From the NCBI GenBank assembly GCA_963989385.1, contig OZ022503.1, forward strand, positions 50,838,858 through 50,902,857: DNA of 64,000 nt. Direction: 5' to 3'. A program made the position numbers and the translations under genes. This document shows positions 43,337 through 58,300 of this stretch, in pieces. This DNA is from Ctena decussata (Eukaryota; Mollusca; Bivalvia; Lucinida; Lucinidae). Positions within the stretch are counted from its first letter, which is position 1, and the number at the start of each line of letters is the position of its first letter. The notes under the pieces are model-generated. The model had not been told where the DNA came from and ran no database searches. It saw nothing but the letters and a program-made list of their open reading frames with translations.

Positions 43337-46300
43337 ATGATTGGCTTTAGAAATAAACAGAAGAAGAACCTGTTAAAACCATGGATTGTTCCATTTATAC
43401 AGGAAAACGACCCTGAAACGTCAACCATTAGAGCAGGAATCGTAAAAATTACTAACGTACGGATTGAGCTAGAAACCAATAGCACCATTATTTCGGATAA
43501 AAAAAAATCGGCTTAGGATTCTTTAGGGACTTTCTTTCTATTCTTTCTTTCTATCTATAGTTCAGTTCAGTCCAATTCTCTTATCGACGTTACCCAAGTG
43601 GCTCAACGGTACGTAACCATAGTTGCACACATTTGCGCTGTGTATCCGTCCAATTTCTATCTATACTGCACTGGGTCAAACTTTGACCACGATGGCAGGT
43701 TTGTAAAGATAAAGATAAAGAAGCTTTATTTAACGTCGCATATTAGAAACAGACAACATAAGCTCTGTAGAGCTTTTATTGTGACAAACAAGGTATCCAG
43801 TAACAATTTATACTTACCCGATGACTTAACTTTATCTCCCTAGGACTACCCTTTTTAGGCGAGCGTCAGCCAAGGGAGATCCTAGTACCATTTATAACGC
43901 CTTTGGTATGCATACATGTGATGAACTCCCGATGACCATGTGGGAGATTTGGATTTCATTTCAGGGAGATTGAGTTCTCCATCAGGGAGCCTTTTTGACG
44001 GCAACTTTGATGCGTCTTCTCACGTACTTTACTGTATTTTTTCTTATTTTAAAACAGAACATGAACTATAGCATAGTTTGTTTAGTTTACTTTTGAGTTA
44101 CTCCCCCCAGCCCCTCCCCTAAAAACAAAAAAAAACTCATTATCCATTTATTATTATATTACTGTTATTTGTATCATTATTTTGGTATCTGTCTGACACA
44201 GAATCTAGCTTTTGCAAAAGGGTATACTTGAGATTTCATACAGATTTGCCTCCCTTGAAATTTCTATTTTCAGATTATCTACTTATCTTCTTTCATAAAC
44301 AAATAAGTTTTGTTTACAGGTATTCAGAGCTGTAAAAAGTGATAAAAATGTATAAAACAATGTTCAAATTCTGTTTTTGACACAAACTATACCCATGCAC
44401 AAGACAGAAATATCAAAACTTTCATGCGTCTTATTTACACCATTAATGATCAAACTTATCGGCCATATATAATAAAATAATTTGCACTTCGGGGAAAAAA
44501 AAAATTTTGGACGGACACCCGGCGCCAGGTGTGTGCAACTATGGTTACGTACCGTTGAGCCACTTGGGTAACGTCGATACGAGAATTGAACAGAACAGAA
44601 CAGAATTCGGGGAAAAAATACCTTACGGAGTGAGCGACAAGTTAAGACACCGATCAGCCTGCACCTCTGTGCAGTCTAAACAGAGTTTTGCATCTATTGT
44701 CTATGCATCTAAGGGAATCCAGGCAGTGAAAACCAGTCTCCATCTGTACTGCGCATGTTTATTTTGTGTAGTTGTGAAACGGCTATCGGCTTCTTTTCAC
44801 GTGACATATCCTCAACACATTCGTCGGCAAACACAGAACACAGCTCTGTGTTTTCACGGGTCAGTGAGTTTATTAGTGACCTGAATAATGGGGATTAATG
44901 TCATCAGACATGATGTGTTTGTTTATTGCTTATTGTTTATTTGATGCTGTGAATACAGGTCAATACACACGGGATATCTCCTTACTGGCAGGGAAAAAGG
45001 GCATGGCGTTGGAAAAGGGGTATCAGAAAAAAATTATGAAGGGAAAACTCAGCATCCGGGAGATTCTGAAGACTTTCCGGGAGCGCGGGAGATGGGGTTC
45101 ATTTCAGGGAGACTCCCTGATGATCCGGGAGACATCACATGTATACCGTATGGCGCGGCCGGGATTCGAACCCACGACCTCCCGGTCCCGAAGCGGACGC
45201 TCTACCACTGAGCTATCGGGGCCGGTAAACTGAGCTATCGGGGCTGGTGGTGTGGCACATAAGTTATCACAAAACAAAAAAAAAATAAAAAAATAAAAAA
45301 TAAATGCATTTGTGGCAAAGCCACCAGCAGATAAAAACTATTTACAAGAAGTCCTCAGGGGCAGGCATTCCATGCCTAACCCCTGCTTTACCCTAGGATA
45401 TTATAATTTGGCCTTAAACCCATCAACTGTCAGCTTCAATTGTAGGGACGAAGTATTTATTGTCATGAGGGTTAAGGGTACATTTTCATATCGTTCACCA
45501 AAATTTTTACCCAGTCTCACCAGAAATCTTCCCCGCCCCCGGTAGGTGACAAGAAGGTTATGACCCCCCCACCAACCCTAACACCCCACCTCTCAGCTAC
45601 CCTGCACACACTAACACAATGCAGCAGTGGAAAATGATTTCACTTTTCATAAATTAAGCTATGTTACATTGAATATCTTATGAAAATAACTTAGACATTG
45701 ATGAAATTATACTCACTGAGCTATTACAGCATGATAATTTAGGAAAACTCGGCTTTTAAGTACCTTAAAAGAGTGCAAGGTGATTCAAGCCCCTATATTT
45801 TGTACTGAAGTCAATGCCCATTAAATTGTTCATTTCCAGATTTGAAAGCTGGGTTTAGATAGACTATCATACTGTAACAACTCATTCAGCACCATTCTAT
45901 TAGTCTCTAATAGTGAACTTCAGTGGCAACTTTGTAAAATAAAGATTTTTTTATCACTGTTCAACTGCAATAACAAAAAGATGTTATGGAATTACTACCG
46001 TTACTACCAGCGGGCTTAGGTAGTGATACTACTACTACTTAATGGTCTGTTTATTTGACTTTTTTTCTGCACTTTTTTTTCTGCTGTATATGCTTAACCA
46101 GAATTCTGTCAGATGTTAAATGCCCTATAAATAGGCATTAATAATATTGAGGGGAGGGGTGGTGGGGGGGGGGGGGGAGGAGGGGAGCTAGGGATTAGGG
46201 ATGCAGGCCCCAGAAACCACAGCAATTTTGCGAATGTCAAGGCACCTGGAGATCTGATAGCACAAATGCAGGCATTAAATTTACCTCAGAATGACTCATC

Positions 46301-49300
46301 TCAAGTTTATTTGCAAATCACATACATAACATTTAAACAATGGATACATGAAGTGTCCCATAAAAGGCAGAAAAAAGCAAAAAGAAAACAAATACATTAT
46401 ACATAATCATTTCCCTACACACAATCAGAAGTCCTTGGCTCCTTCTGCTTTAAAGATACAGGATTAGTCGCCAAGTCGGGAAATTCCAGTTCTTCTTCCT
46501 CCTCCTTCTTACATGTACTACTATTCGATCATATCTGATCATTATATCAGAGGACTGTTCTGTGGTGGAAGAAAGGCAGAAGTAGTTCTCAGCTGTTTAC
46601 AGGCTGGGAAATACTCTGTGAAACCACCGCGACCCCGAAGAGAACTGTCAACCAGTCATATACTTGCCAGCCCTGAGTTTGAACCTATGCAGCAGAGGTA
46701 TGTAGCCAGTCTAGGGTTTCTACCGACTGAGCTGTCAAGGCGCCTAGTTTATAGGTAAACCCAGTGCTGGACATTCCCAAGGTTAATGTGGTGGCCCAAA
46801 CGTTTAGCAAGCCAGATTTTCAGTGGCCCAAATTATCCACTAGCTAAATATCCATTACATTTAGTATTGCCAGACAGAAAAATATGGGCCACTAAAGTTC
46901 ATAATTTGAAGATTTTGGGTGGCCCCAGACAAAATTTAGGCGCACTTGGCCACCGGGCCACTGGCCATTTCCAGCACTGTAAACCTCGCTAATTTATAGG
47001 TAAACCTCGATTCTTACGGTATGTTGTTACATGTAGTTATAAGATCTAACCTACATGTTCTTTAGTACAGGATAGATACATATTACATTTAGTGCATAAA
47101 GTGTAGTAAATCAGCCACTGCCAAAGTACGTCTAATAAACAGTATTGAGGTAAATGGGTATACATTCAGAGCAAGCAACTATTTTTTGCCCTCCTGTGCA
47201 GTCGAGTGGACTCATAACCTTTTAATTAAAGTGTCTGTGAAAAAGGTTTCCTTTTGCTTATTGCAAAATCTCTGGAACTATCTGATATGTAACTGGATCT
47301 GTTCCTGGGTAAGATATACATGTAGAGTGTGTGTCAGTCCGTTTGTAAACATTTGCAACTATATTTTGTGTAAAGTTTATTTTCAATAGGCAGTGGCAAT
47401 GGCCAAGGATATATATATATATCAGCCCCAGCATATTTGCTTTAATTTGGAAATAAAATTCTTTTTCTCAGAGCATCACTGGTGGCAAGGATGGCGAGTA
47501 TTTGAAACATGTTACTGATGGAGCAGTGTATATTAAAGCCAGATTTCCTGAGGCAGCGGTGAAGAAGTTTCTTGCAGAGTAAGTTACCAAAATGACCCCA
47601 AGAACTGGGGTAGAACATTCTAGAGCAAACAGTGCAGACCCAGATCAGGAGCAGTTTAAATGGGGTCTGCAAACAGAGCAAATCAGACTGCTCCTACAGA
47701 AGCAGTCTGATCAGGGTCTTCACTATTTGCCTCTCTCCTAGCAATTTTTGACACATCACCATATCTGCCTGTTCAAATTTTGTGATAATAACAACATTGG
47801 TTAAATTGTCTCAGTTTCACCATGATTGGATTACCGCCATATGCTCAGTATGATGGCTCAGAAAATAAGCAACATGCCCTTTTGTGGGCCGAGTTTCTAA
47901 AAGTAGTGTCTTTTTATTAAAAAAATATCTCTGCCTTGCAGACTGTGCTTATGGTAAGAAAAGAATATGTTTTATGGTTTTCATACGCAATGAAGACTCA
48001 TATCTGCCTGCACATCCATAGAAACTGATAAGAGTCTTTTTTGGCTGCCTAAAGAAGTATCCTTGGCCATCCAAATCTATCTGTTGTGCCCCAAATAACC
48101 TCACAAAATTTTGGGAATAAAATAGAATATCTAAGTGCAAAGCAAAGCAAAGGCTCTGATCAGACTTTGCAGATGCACAGATTTATCTGAGCCTTTGATG
48201 GGGTATGCTGAAAGACATTATGATTTGATGCCATTCATACAACACTCTGATATATGCTGCTGGGGCATACTTGTTTACAAGTTACATGGCATTCTTGAGG
48301 TAAAATTAGGACAATAAAATTCAAAGTACAGTGGTAGTCTCAAGTCATAAATGGGTGATTTTCAAAAAAATGAAGTTTTTTTTTCAATTCAAGCTCAGCT
48401 GATAAGCTTTATACTTATTAAGTTTAGTTTGTGCCTAAAATGTGTGTTATATTGATGTAAATCTTGATGCAAAGTTTCATCAAAATTGATACATTAGGTC
48501 CGAAGTTATGATACAAAATATACCCAAATTTGTCCCAAGTGAAACGGTTTTTGCGTGACATTTGAAATGTGTCCTTATTTTCAAATGCTTTCCAAAACTT
48601 GTATGTTCCATTATATCAAAAACAAATGCATGGATGTCAAATACCATTAAGTAACTCAGAGTTTACAATATAATTTGCATGTATTTTGTTCTGTTTACCT
48701 GTTCAAAGACAATTAACTATGATAATACCCCTAATAAAAAAAATACAGTGAAAATAACTTCTTTTGACTTTGCACAAATAATTTTTTTCTTATTATTAGC
48801 ACTAGATGAATTGCATGTTGTTAATGACAAAGTGTAATGTTGTTGGGTAAATTACCAGCTGTTTAATAGTTTGAACTCTTTGTAACATTTTAGAAAATAG
48901 CTCCTTTAATGTGTTACCCAGATTTGTCCCAAGTGCAACATTCTGTAGTTTTTGATCCACCATACAACCATTTCTTGTATAATATGTTGTTTTGATTTAT
49001 TTTGAGAAGCAGCAAGTCGGGACAAAACCATCTAAAGCAATCCTTATCATGCAGTGATGCAATGGTTTCCAACAGGCTGCCAAAACTGATGTCCCAAGTG
49101 CAACACAGTTTTCCATGTTTAATTAGTGCAATATGATTGCCTAACAATACACTTTACCTCCAATTTTATCATTTATCAGTATTGCTAAGGCATATATATA
49201 GACAATTAATGCCTTTCAAATATTGTGATAAGCCATTTTTCTGAAATATTTGAAAATATATGTGTTTTTTTTCTAACTGGAATGTTCAGAAGAGCTTTTT

Positions 49301-52300
49301 TTACAGAATACAAACTTTTTAGGTCATTTTTCTTTTCTTTATTTATTACTTATTGAGTGCAGATGTGAAATCTTTCAAAAGTTTTAAGTTAAACTGTTTA
49401 CTTTCGACATAAGCAGTCATTTTTCAACCAACCTTCAGGCGTTGCACTTGGGACACAAAAATCTAAAAATGAATAGTATTACTGCAAGAACTACCTTTTT
49501 TCCAGGAATTGAAATGATATAAAGTAAACATGGTTAGACTTGTAAAACTGACAATAAATGACAGCAAGAAACAATTATCTAGCATAACATTTTTTCTTTG
49601 TAATCCTAACATGTATATCTTATTAAGGTGCTAAAATGTATACAACTATCATTTTGTTTTGAACTTACATTTGTCTGCTTAGATTCTAATGTTTAAAGTG
49701 ACTGACTGTTGTTATAAATTATCTCAGTATATGAAATTGGTGTAGAACTTTCAATAATAGAAGAGACAACACCTGGCTGATTTTGTCCCAAGTGCAACGT
49801 TTCACTGTACATTTGTACATCTGATTAAACTTCATTAGAAACCTCTTTTCTTTAATTCAAAATGATTAAAACTGTATTGTCTTGATTCAAACTTTATGAA
49901 ACACTGGCTTATATTAAGTATAATGTCCTGTAGCATAAATATTTTTATCCATACTGTAAAATGTATACTGTTTGTTGAAAGAAATCTTTTAATTTTTTTA
50001 TTTTTATGTTCAGAGCTCATAGTTTTGCATGTTGATAGTTATCTGAAATATAATGGCACAGCAGGTGCTAAAATAAGCAATATCCTGACTTATTTGATGA
50101 AACTAACTGTTTTTGTCCCAAGTGCAACACAGTTTTTGACCACTTTTATAGACACACTACAACATGAAATAATGCTTTGACTGAAAAGAAATTTATAGGG
50201 TGTTTCAAGAATGCCTTGAACTTTGATAAGAAATAATTTATGAATAAATATTTGAGTAATTTAAGTGAATTTAAAAACTTCTGCAGGTAAAGAAAGCAAT
50301 TTCAGTGTCAAATTATCAAAAAAAAATGGCAAAAAAAAATATTCACGGAAAGTATTCAAATCAAGGGCACAGAATCATGTCTCGATATATGTCTTGTCAA
50401 ACTATACCAAAATATTAACTTAGAAATGGCCAAAACAAGTATAGCACTTCTCATATGGGATCTATACCATGTTTTGAAAATACAACAAATATTCTCTGAA
50501 ACATAGAAATTACAAAAACTTGGATGCTTTCATACAGTATTTAATGTTAATTTCTGACACTTTGACATCCTTGGAAGAAAGTGACATGGAAATTATTCAA
50601 CTCAAAGGTCATCTAATTTTTGACCTCTATGTCACACTTTGACTTCATTTTTTTGAAAATCACCCAAATGCCCTTTAGATACAGGAAGCCTCTAACACCA
50701 ACTGGTCCTACAGCCAAAAGGTTACTACAGGAAACTGTGATCTTTCCTGAAAGCCAATCTTGGTGAAATTTGGCCATTTTTTTCACAGGAGAAGTGAGAG
50801 GAAGGCACTTCTTAGAAATGAGACATTTATTTGAAGAAATACAGTTATGTTACAACTTTTTATGTCCCCCCACCAAAGGTGAGGTGGGACATATTGTTTT
50901 CAGTGCGGTTCCCGGTGCGTCGGCGTCGGCGTCCCACTCTTGTATGCGCAATATCTCTTGAACCAATTGATGGAATTTCACCAAACTTGCATGGATATAT
51001 CATTGGGACAAGGTTAAGAGCTGATTAGATTTTGGTGACCTTGACCTCATTTTCAAGGTCCCAGGAGAACTTAAATGGCATGAAAATTTCTTGTATGCAC
51101 AATATCCCCTTAACCAATGGATGGAATTTCACCAAACTTGCATGGATATATCATTGGGACAAGCTTAAGAGCTGATTAGGTTTTGGTGACCTTGACCTCA
51201 TTTTCAAGGTCACAGGAGGACTTAAATGGCGTGAAAATTTCTGGTATGCCCAATATCTCCTGATTCAATCAGTGGAATTTCACCAAACTTGCATGGATAC
51301 ATCATTGGGACAAGCTTAAGAGCTGATTATATTTTGGTGACCTTGACCTCATTTTCAAGGTCACTGCAGGACTTAGCTGACAATTTCTTGTACCCACGAT
51401 ATCTCTTGAACCAATGGATGGAATTTCATTAAATTTGCATGGATACATCATTGGGACAGGTTTAAGAGCTGAGAAGATTATGGTGACCTTGACCTCATTT
51501 TCATGGTCACTGAGTGAAGGACTTAGATGGCGATTTCTTATAACCACTATATCTCCTGAACCAATGGATGGAATTTCATCAAACTTGCATAGATACATAA
51601 TTGGGACACCCTTAGAGCTGATTAGATTTTGGTGACCTTGACCTCAGTTTTAAGGTCACTGGAGGACTTAGATGACAGTTTCTTGTACCCATGATATCTC
51701 TTGAACCAATGGATAGAATTTCACCAAACTTGCATGGATACATCATTGGGACAGGTTTAAGAGTTGATTAAATTTTGGTGACTTGACCTCATTTTCAAGG
51801 TCACTGAAGGACTTAGATGACAATTTCTTGTACTCACTATATCTCCTGAACCAGTGGATGGAATTTTCACCAAACTTGTATGGATACATCATTGGGTCAA
51901 CTTTAAGAGCTGATTAGATTTTGGTGACCTTGACCTCATTTGCAAGGACATAATCATCTATGTAGGATATCTTTAGGACCAGTGGATGGATTTTCTCCAA
52001 ACTTGCCTAGTATTTTAATTGCACAGGTTTTTTATTCATAATGGGGGGATTGGAAATGGCTGGTGGGGGGACATTGGTTTTTCTCTGAAAAACATTTTTA
52101 GTTTTTACTTTGTTTTCCAGGATAGAAGATGAGTCCCAGACTGACTGGAGCTCATCAATGGTAATACTGCAGCAATACAGAGTTGAGCTGGAGACCAGTG
52201 CTAACTTGGTAGGTACAATAAAAAAGAATAAAAAAATGGGCCACCAAAATAAACTAATTGTCCTGAAATGGAACAGTTTGGTTTTACAGTAATGAGTAAT

Positions 52301-55300
52301 GCATCGCAAAGATGCAGATGGACTGGCAAAGTGGTAATCTTTCATTTGTTTTTGTGACAGAGAGAGAGAGAGAGAAAAGAAGAAATTCCCTTCTCTGTCG
52401 TTTCTGACATTTCATTTATACATGGATAACCTTTCAAACCTTTCAAGTGATGTAGAATTAAAAAGCCTTTTATGCTTTATGCATCCTCCTTTTTTTATGA
52501 AAAGCTACAAAATGAACAGTCCCATGAACACAGAAGAGCACTTTTGTCATTTTTATTTTTGCCTTCCTTTACCATTTGTGAGCCATGTCAAAATAAAAAA
52601 AAGAAACATCTTGCGAAGTCTCTGATCAGCCTGTGCATCTGCGCAATCTGATCACAGTCTTTGCTGTCTGCATGAAGAAGCATTGGATCCTTAACTATCT
52701 GTAGAGTGCATAGCTGAGGCTCGGATTAGGCTGTGCAAATGCACAGGCTGATCTGAGTCTTTGCTGGGCACAAATGCTTGGACACATTATGGCTTAATTC
52801 TCCCATTTAATGATTTTAGGCTGATTGTCAGTATGTATTAGAAGTAGAGAGATTCAAACTCTGGGACTTGCAAGAGGGTTTCAGCAGAAAAGCAGATGAT
52901 CTGCAGTTCTGGTAAGTTACCCTGGGTTCGAGGTTATAAAACTTGAAAATAATCTCAAACTCAAAAATAAAGCACACTGACTGGCTGCTTCTGAGCATGT
53001 GATTGGAAGCAGCCAATCAGTGTGCTTTATTTTGAGTTTGAGAATGTACTAAAGTTTTATAACCTCCGGGCCAGGTGTTTCACAGTTTTAGAGTAGAACA
53101 GATGAGGAAATTTGTTCCTTTTGAGATCAACTGACCAATGACAGAATTAATGCTGAAAGGAGTAGAAAAGTAGATGACTAAATTTTCAAATGCAAAATGT
53201 TTCATCTAAGCAATGTCATATTCAGAATTGAAAAGCTAGAGGACAAACAGTATTGATCCAGAATTTAAAAAGAAGGGGCGAACAGCTTAGATCCAATATT
53301 ATCCACCTTATGGCATATAACACTTCCCATTGGACAATAAGCGGAGCTAAATAGTAAATACATAATCAGGATTCTCACTGACAAGCAAAAGTCAGCAGGT
53401 AAATCACAAAGCCCATACAAAGTGTGTCAAAGGTAATACCGATAAAATGTTTATCGAGGGATGATATAATTTCTGAAAATTGGCGTAAGCTGGAACACCT
53501 GACTTGAAAATATCATGCGCCCCCTGGCAACAAATTGGCGTACTTTTACACATTGAAAATGTGTGGGTCAGAAGTCTGGGGTATTGATTTCGGCCGCACA
53601 ATACAGTGTGGAAAGGGATAGGCAGTTTAGCTAAGTGCACAGTCTCACATTGCTCTGTTTAGAATGTCTCTCATCTCATTTTATTGTATATTCACAACCA
53701 TAATGGAAACAGAGGTGAGACTTATTATGAATGGGTGCACTGTTGGCCAACTGGGCTTTATTGTCCACAAAAGCAAATTGGAAGTCACAAAAGTTGTTAT
53801 CCTTTGTAAAAGTAGCAAAAAAAAAAGAGAAGAAAACAAGTGAAGGAAACACAAAGTCACAAAAGTTGTTTCCCTTTGTAAAAATGCAGAAAAACATGCA
53901 GGTGTACCCATACTCCTCAAAGGAGAGAATTTGCTTCACCAGAAGCAAATTCTTTGCCATAAGAGAAGAGACACAAAATTTAGATGGTTACAAAATGAAA
54001 ATGCTCTGAAAGGGTTTCCATGCACCATCAGAGTATACAGTATTCCTTGACCAACAGATTGTAAGAACTAATCAGACTGATGACACAGGCTGAATTGATT
54101 CTTCATTGACAGCACATGTCAAAAGGTATCTTTCATATACCGTAATGTGCATATACATTGGGACGCCTAAAAATAATGAATTTTCCATTTGGGACAAATG
54201 GAAAATTTATTATTTTAGGTGTCCCAATACTTAAGCACATTAGGGTATATTGATTGGATCATAAGTGTGGTTACTTGGTACTTATCCAGTCCAGCCACTT
54301 ACTTTCATTTCCCCTTCCCCTGATTCAAGATGGGCAGTTGTCAGTTACTGGTGAAAGTAAGTGCACTTAGTACTGGTTATGCTCTTAGGAGGTCTAAGCA
54401 TGCCCAGGAGTAGTGTGGTTAGGTTAACTGACCGTCCCGACATGACCATAGGTGCTTACCGTGGACGTTAAACAATAACAGGTAACACAATAACTTGGTA
54501 CTTATACACTAATACAGTAACTTGATCTGACCCTCTGTATCACATAGAGTGGACTGGCCCAGATCTAAGGATACATAAGGCACATTGATTGAGTGTGATC
54601 CAGGAAACTAGGCACACCTACACAACATGATTCAATCGTCACTAGCCTCATTTCTCTGGTTCTTGTTTGTATGATGCATTTAAAACTGATGTGTCTGAAG
54701 CTGGAACACAGAGGTAGCCTCATAAGGAATAATGATAAGGATTCAGAAAACACTAGCATGTTGATTCAGCTTTCTGTAACAAATGGCAGTGATCTAGATA
54801 AAGAGGTGTTACAGGGATAATTCAGGGATAATTTTCCATACTTCTCCATATAAACATAAGTTATGATCTCTCATTAGAACCATGTCATTGAGACTGGTGT
54901 TTTTATAAAGGCTTAATAAAAATTATCTCAGAATTATCCTCAAAATGCCATCTTATCTGGAGCTCTGAAATGGCCAGAAAACAAACAGTAGGTATTGATA
55001 GATATTAATAAAGTCTATTTCTTTCAGCATGGACAACGATCAAGTGAAGGTGAAGGCTCTGAAAGAATGGAATGAATGGAAGTAAGTCAGAGGAGAACTC
55101 AGCTTAAAATATTTCCAAAATAAGAACACATGGCCCCAAGGCTATAAAACTTTTTTCATGCTCAACTCAGCTGAGCATGAAATTTCACCTGTTAATGAAT
55201 AGCTAATCCTTGATAAGTACAGTTGTTTTCATGCTCAGTTTAGCTGAGTACGAAATTTTCTCTGCTTACCAATATGAAATGCCAACATTAGTTGGCATTG

Positions 55301-58300
55301 TCATATTTATCAGCAGAGAAATTTTCATACTCAGCTGAGTTGAGCATGGAAAAAGTTTTATAACCTTGGGCGTGGTCTGTTAGAAAGTATCATTAATGTA
55401 TTTGAATAATAAGCTTGTACCTAATGACCATCCATTAACATGCAAAAAAAAAAAAAAAGATTGAGGGAAGAGAAAATCTATGACCCTCCTGGCTACAGGG
55501 TGGGGACAGTGTTGCAACATTGAATTACTGCTTATGAACAGACTCAGTTAACGCTTTAAGTACCAAAAAGCAGACAACAAAATTTACATCTGCAAAAATC
55601 TAAATAATGCCTTGTCCAAGACATTTCATATTGAGAATTCAAAGACTAGAGGGCAAACAGAGTAGATCTAGATGAGGCGGCTCATTATGAGCCGCCTCAT
55701 CACTCATCAGGATCTACCCTGTTTGGAAATTTTGCTGATTTCGTCACCGGGGCTTAAAGAGTTAAACAGATTTTCTGTGCAACCTGTGCTTCCTTGGGAT
55801 CTTCTAACAGAATTTATAACTTGTTCACACTGGAACTATGGTGCTTTATCATACAATGTCAGTCATAGTATCTGTTGTGGTTGCAGTCTCAGACTGTTTT
55901 GTTATCTTGAGTTTTAGCTTTTTGATAGGCTGACAGAGCCCTAGATAAGAGGGAGTATTTGGTGATAATTAGGGATAACTTTTGTTAATTCTGGATAAAA
56001 ACATATGTTGTGACCCCTCATCTGAACCGTCTCGACTAGACAGTTTAGATGAGGGGTCACAACATATGTTTCAATGAGAAATAAAGAAAATTATCCATCA
56101 ATTATCATCAAATACCCCTCTTATCTAGAGCTCTGGGCTGAGCACAAACTTTCGAATATTCTTTTTACATGCCATATTAAAGGTGCTACAAATCTTATTT
56201 GAAAATGAGAAATAGAAATACATGTAACATAAATCAAATGAGCGGAAATTTTAGCTTTTCATTGTTTCTTTCACAGAGCCAAGGGAAATGACTCTGAAGC
56301 AGTAAGTCTGAGAGATGAATCAAGTAGCATGCCCCTGTCCCAGCTGCTGGCAGAAATGGCTTGTCCATCTTTGGAGGATAGCATTGACAAGGGAGTGGTG
56401 GTTTCTCAGCCAGTTGATGAAGATCCAAACAACTTACCTGGTAAAAATACCATATTTACTGTATATTGTCAGATTGTCAGTGGAAACAGTATAGACCCAG
56501 ATCAGACTGCTCCTAAGGAGCAGTCTGATCAGGGTCTGTACAGTTTGCCGAAAAGGGCATGCAGCATTAGCTGTAGAAGTTTTCCCAATACAGAGATGGA
56601 TGGATGACCTGCTAGTCTTATTTCTATTTCAATAGTATTTCTGTTATATCAGGGCAAAAGGAATGTGATTATGAAGGGCTCTGTCTAAGGTTTGGACAAA
56701 ATCTTGCCTCCAGCAGAGCTAGAACCAGGGACACTATGATCCAAAGTCAGAAGCCCTAGGTCCATTACAAGACTAGTAGAAGTGACAGAATTTTTATCAT
56801 AAAAATTCTAGATATTGGAATGATAGGTCTAATCAAACAGTATAGATCCTGATCAGACTGCCCCTGATTAGGCTTTACGACATTTGCCATTCAAGCTGTG
56901 TTTTAGACACAGTGCTGCACAGAGCAACCTAAATGTTCAAATTTTAGGGTAGTTACAGTAATCATGTTAGAATTCCCAATTTTTAAAAATTTTATGGTGT
57001 TGTAAATGATGGGAATGTACTAGTTAGCTCTATTGATAGGTAGAATGTATCCTGTGACTTCACTGTGTGACATTTGTTAGTCCCTTAATGTACCAGTCAG
57101 AGCGTTAGATAAGAGGGAGTATTTAGTGATAATTGGGGTTAATTTTTGTTAATTCTGCATAAAACATATGTTGTGATCCCTCATCTGAACCGTCTCGATG
57201 AGACGGTTCAGATGAGGGGTCACAACATATAGTTTCAATGAGAAATAAAAAAAATTATCCCTCAATTATCATCAAATACTCTCTCTTATCTAGTGCTTTG
57301 ACCAGTCATATAAATGTGTTCCTGTGAATCCATTTGTCTGTAAACTTTGTATTGTTTGTCACATCTTCTGGGAGACTGGCTTTACTATGTCTTTTATGAT
57401 TTTTTTTCAGATTCATTAATAAAAAGGCTTTACAGTCCTTTCACTCCAGAAGAATTCCAAATTAAAGATAAACAGATGGATGTTCTAAATGAAATTGCAG
57501 GTAAAATATAGTTACCCTGTTTCTGTTATATCATTCTGACACAGTGACTGGTGAACTCTGACTTTGTGGCCAACTAACGTGAATATCATGGCCAAGTTGA
57601 CGGTGGCCTGAAAAGTTTCATCAAAATATGGTAGAGCAGAGGCTGAAATTTAGGGCCCTGGGATTGGTAATCCGATGCATTACCACTAAACCACAGCAGT
57701 ACTTAAGACATATAAAAGGTTGCTTGTGTATATCTGAAAAAAAAAGAAACCCAAACAGCATGCAGATCCATAACATAAGAATTCTCCTTCTGCTGATTGA
57801 AGAAGGGCAGTTGTCAGTTACTGGCGAAAGTATGTGCACTTAGTACTGGTTAACCGCTTAGGAGGTCTAAGCCTGCCCAGGAATAGTGTGGTTAGGTTAA
57901 CTGACCGTCCCGACATGACATTAGTTGTTTACCGTGGATGTTAAGCATCAAATCAACCAACCAACCAATCGGACACGAGTGGTACCCTCACCATTGTGAA
58001 TAACCAAATAGCAATCAAATCTAGCTAGCTATGTTCCCCAACTTGCACAGCCGGTGGTTGAACCAGGTACTTCATCTGATGCAGCAAACCCACAGGCACT
58101 GTTTATCGTGGAAGTTAAGCAATAAATCAATCAATCAATCATAGCATAAGAAAAGCAGCTCTATCTGTGCTTTGTACTTTACAGAAGCCGAGGAATATTG
58201 TTTTTACGTCTGCATCACATTTTCTCTTTTTTTGCATTTTCAATAAGTTGTTTTGGTAGCTTACCATGGCCAGGTGGTATAGTGCACTGGCTCTTAATCA

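Noticed and set aside
44507..44884. 125-codon ORF
   Set aside because: It starts in the long inverted arm of the 43.6-44.6 kb element and matches no family.
44898..45233. 111-codon ORF ending ..GFEPTTSRSRSGRSTTEL..
   Set aside because: That peptide is the usual antisense reading of a tRNA-like SINE head; the cloverleaf is visible on the other strand.
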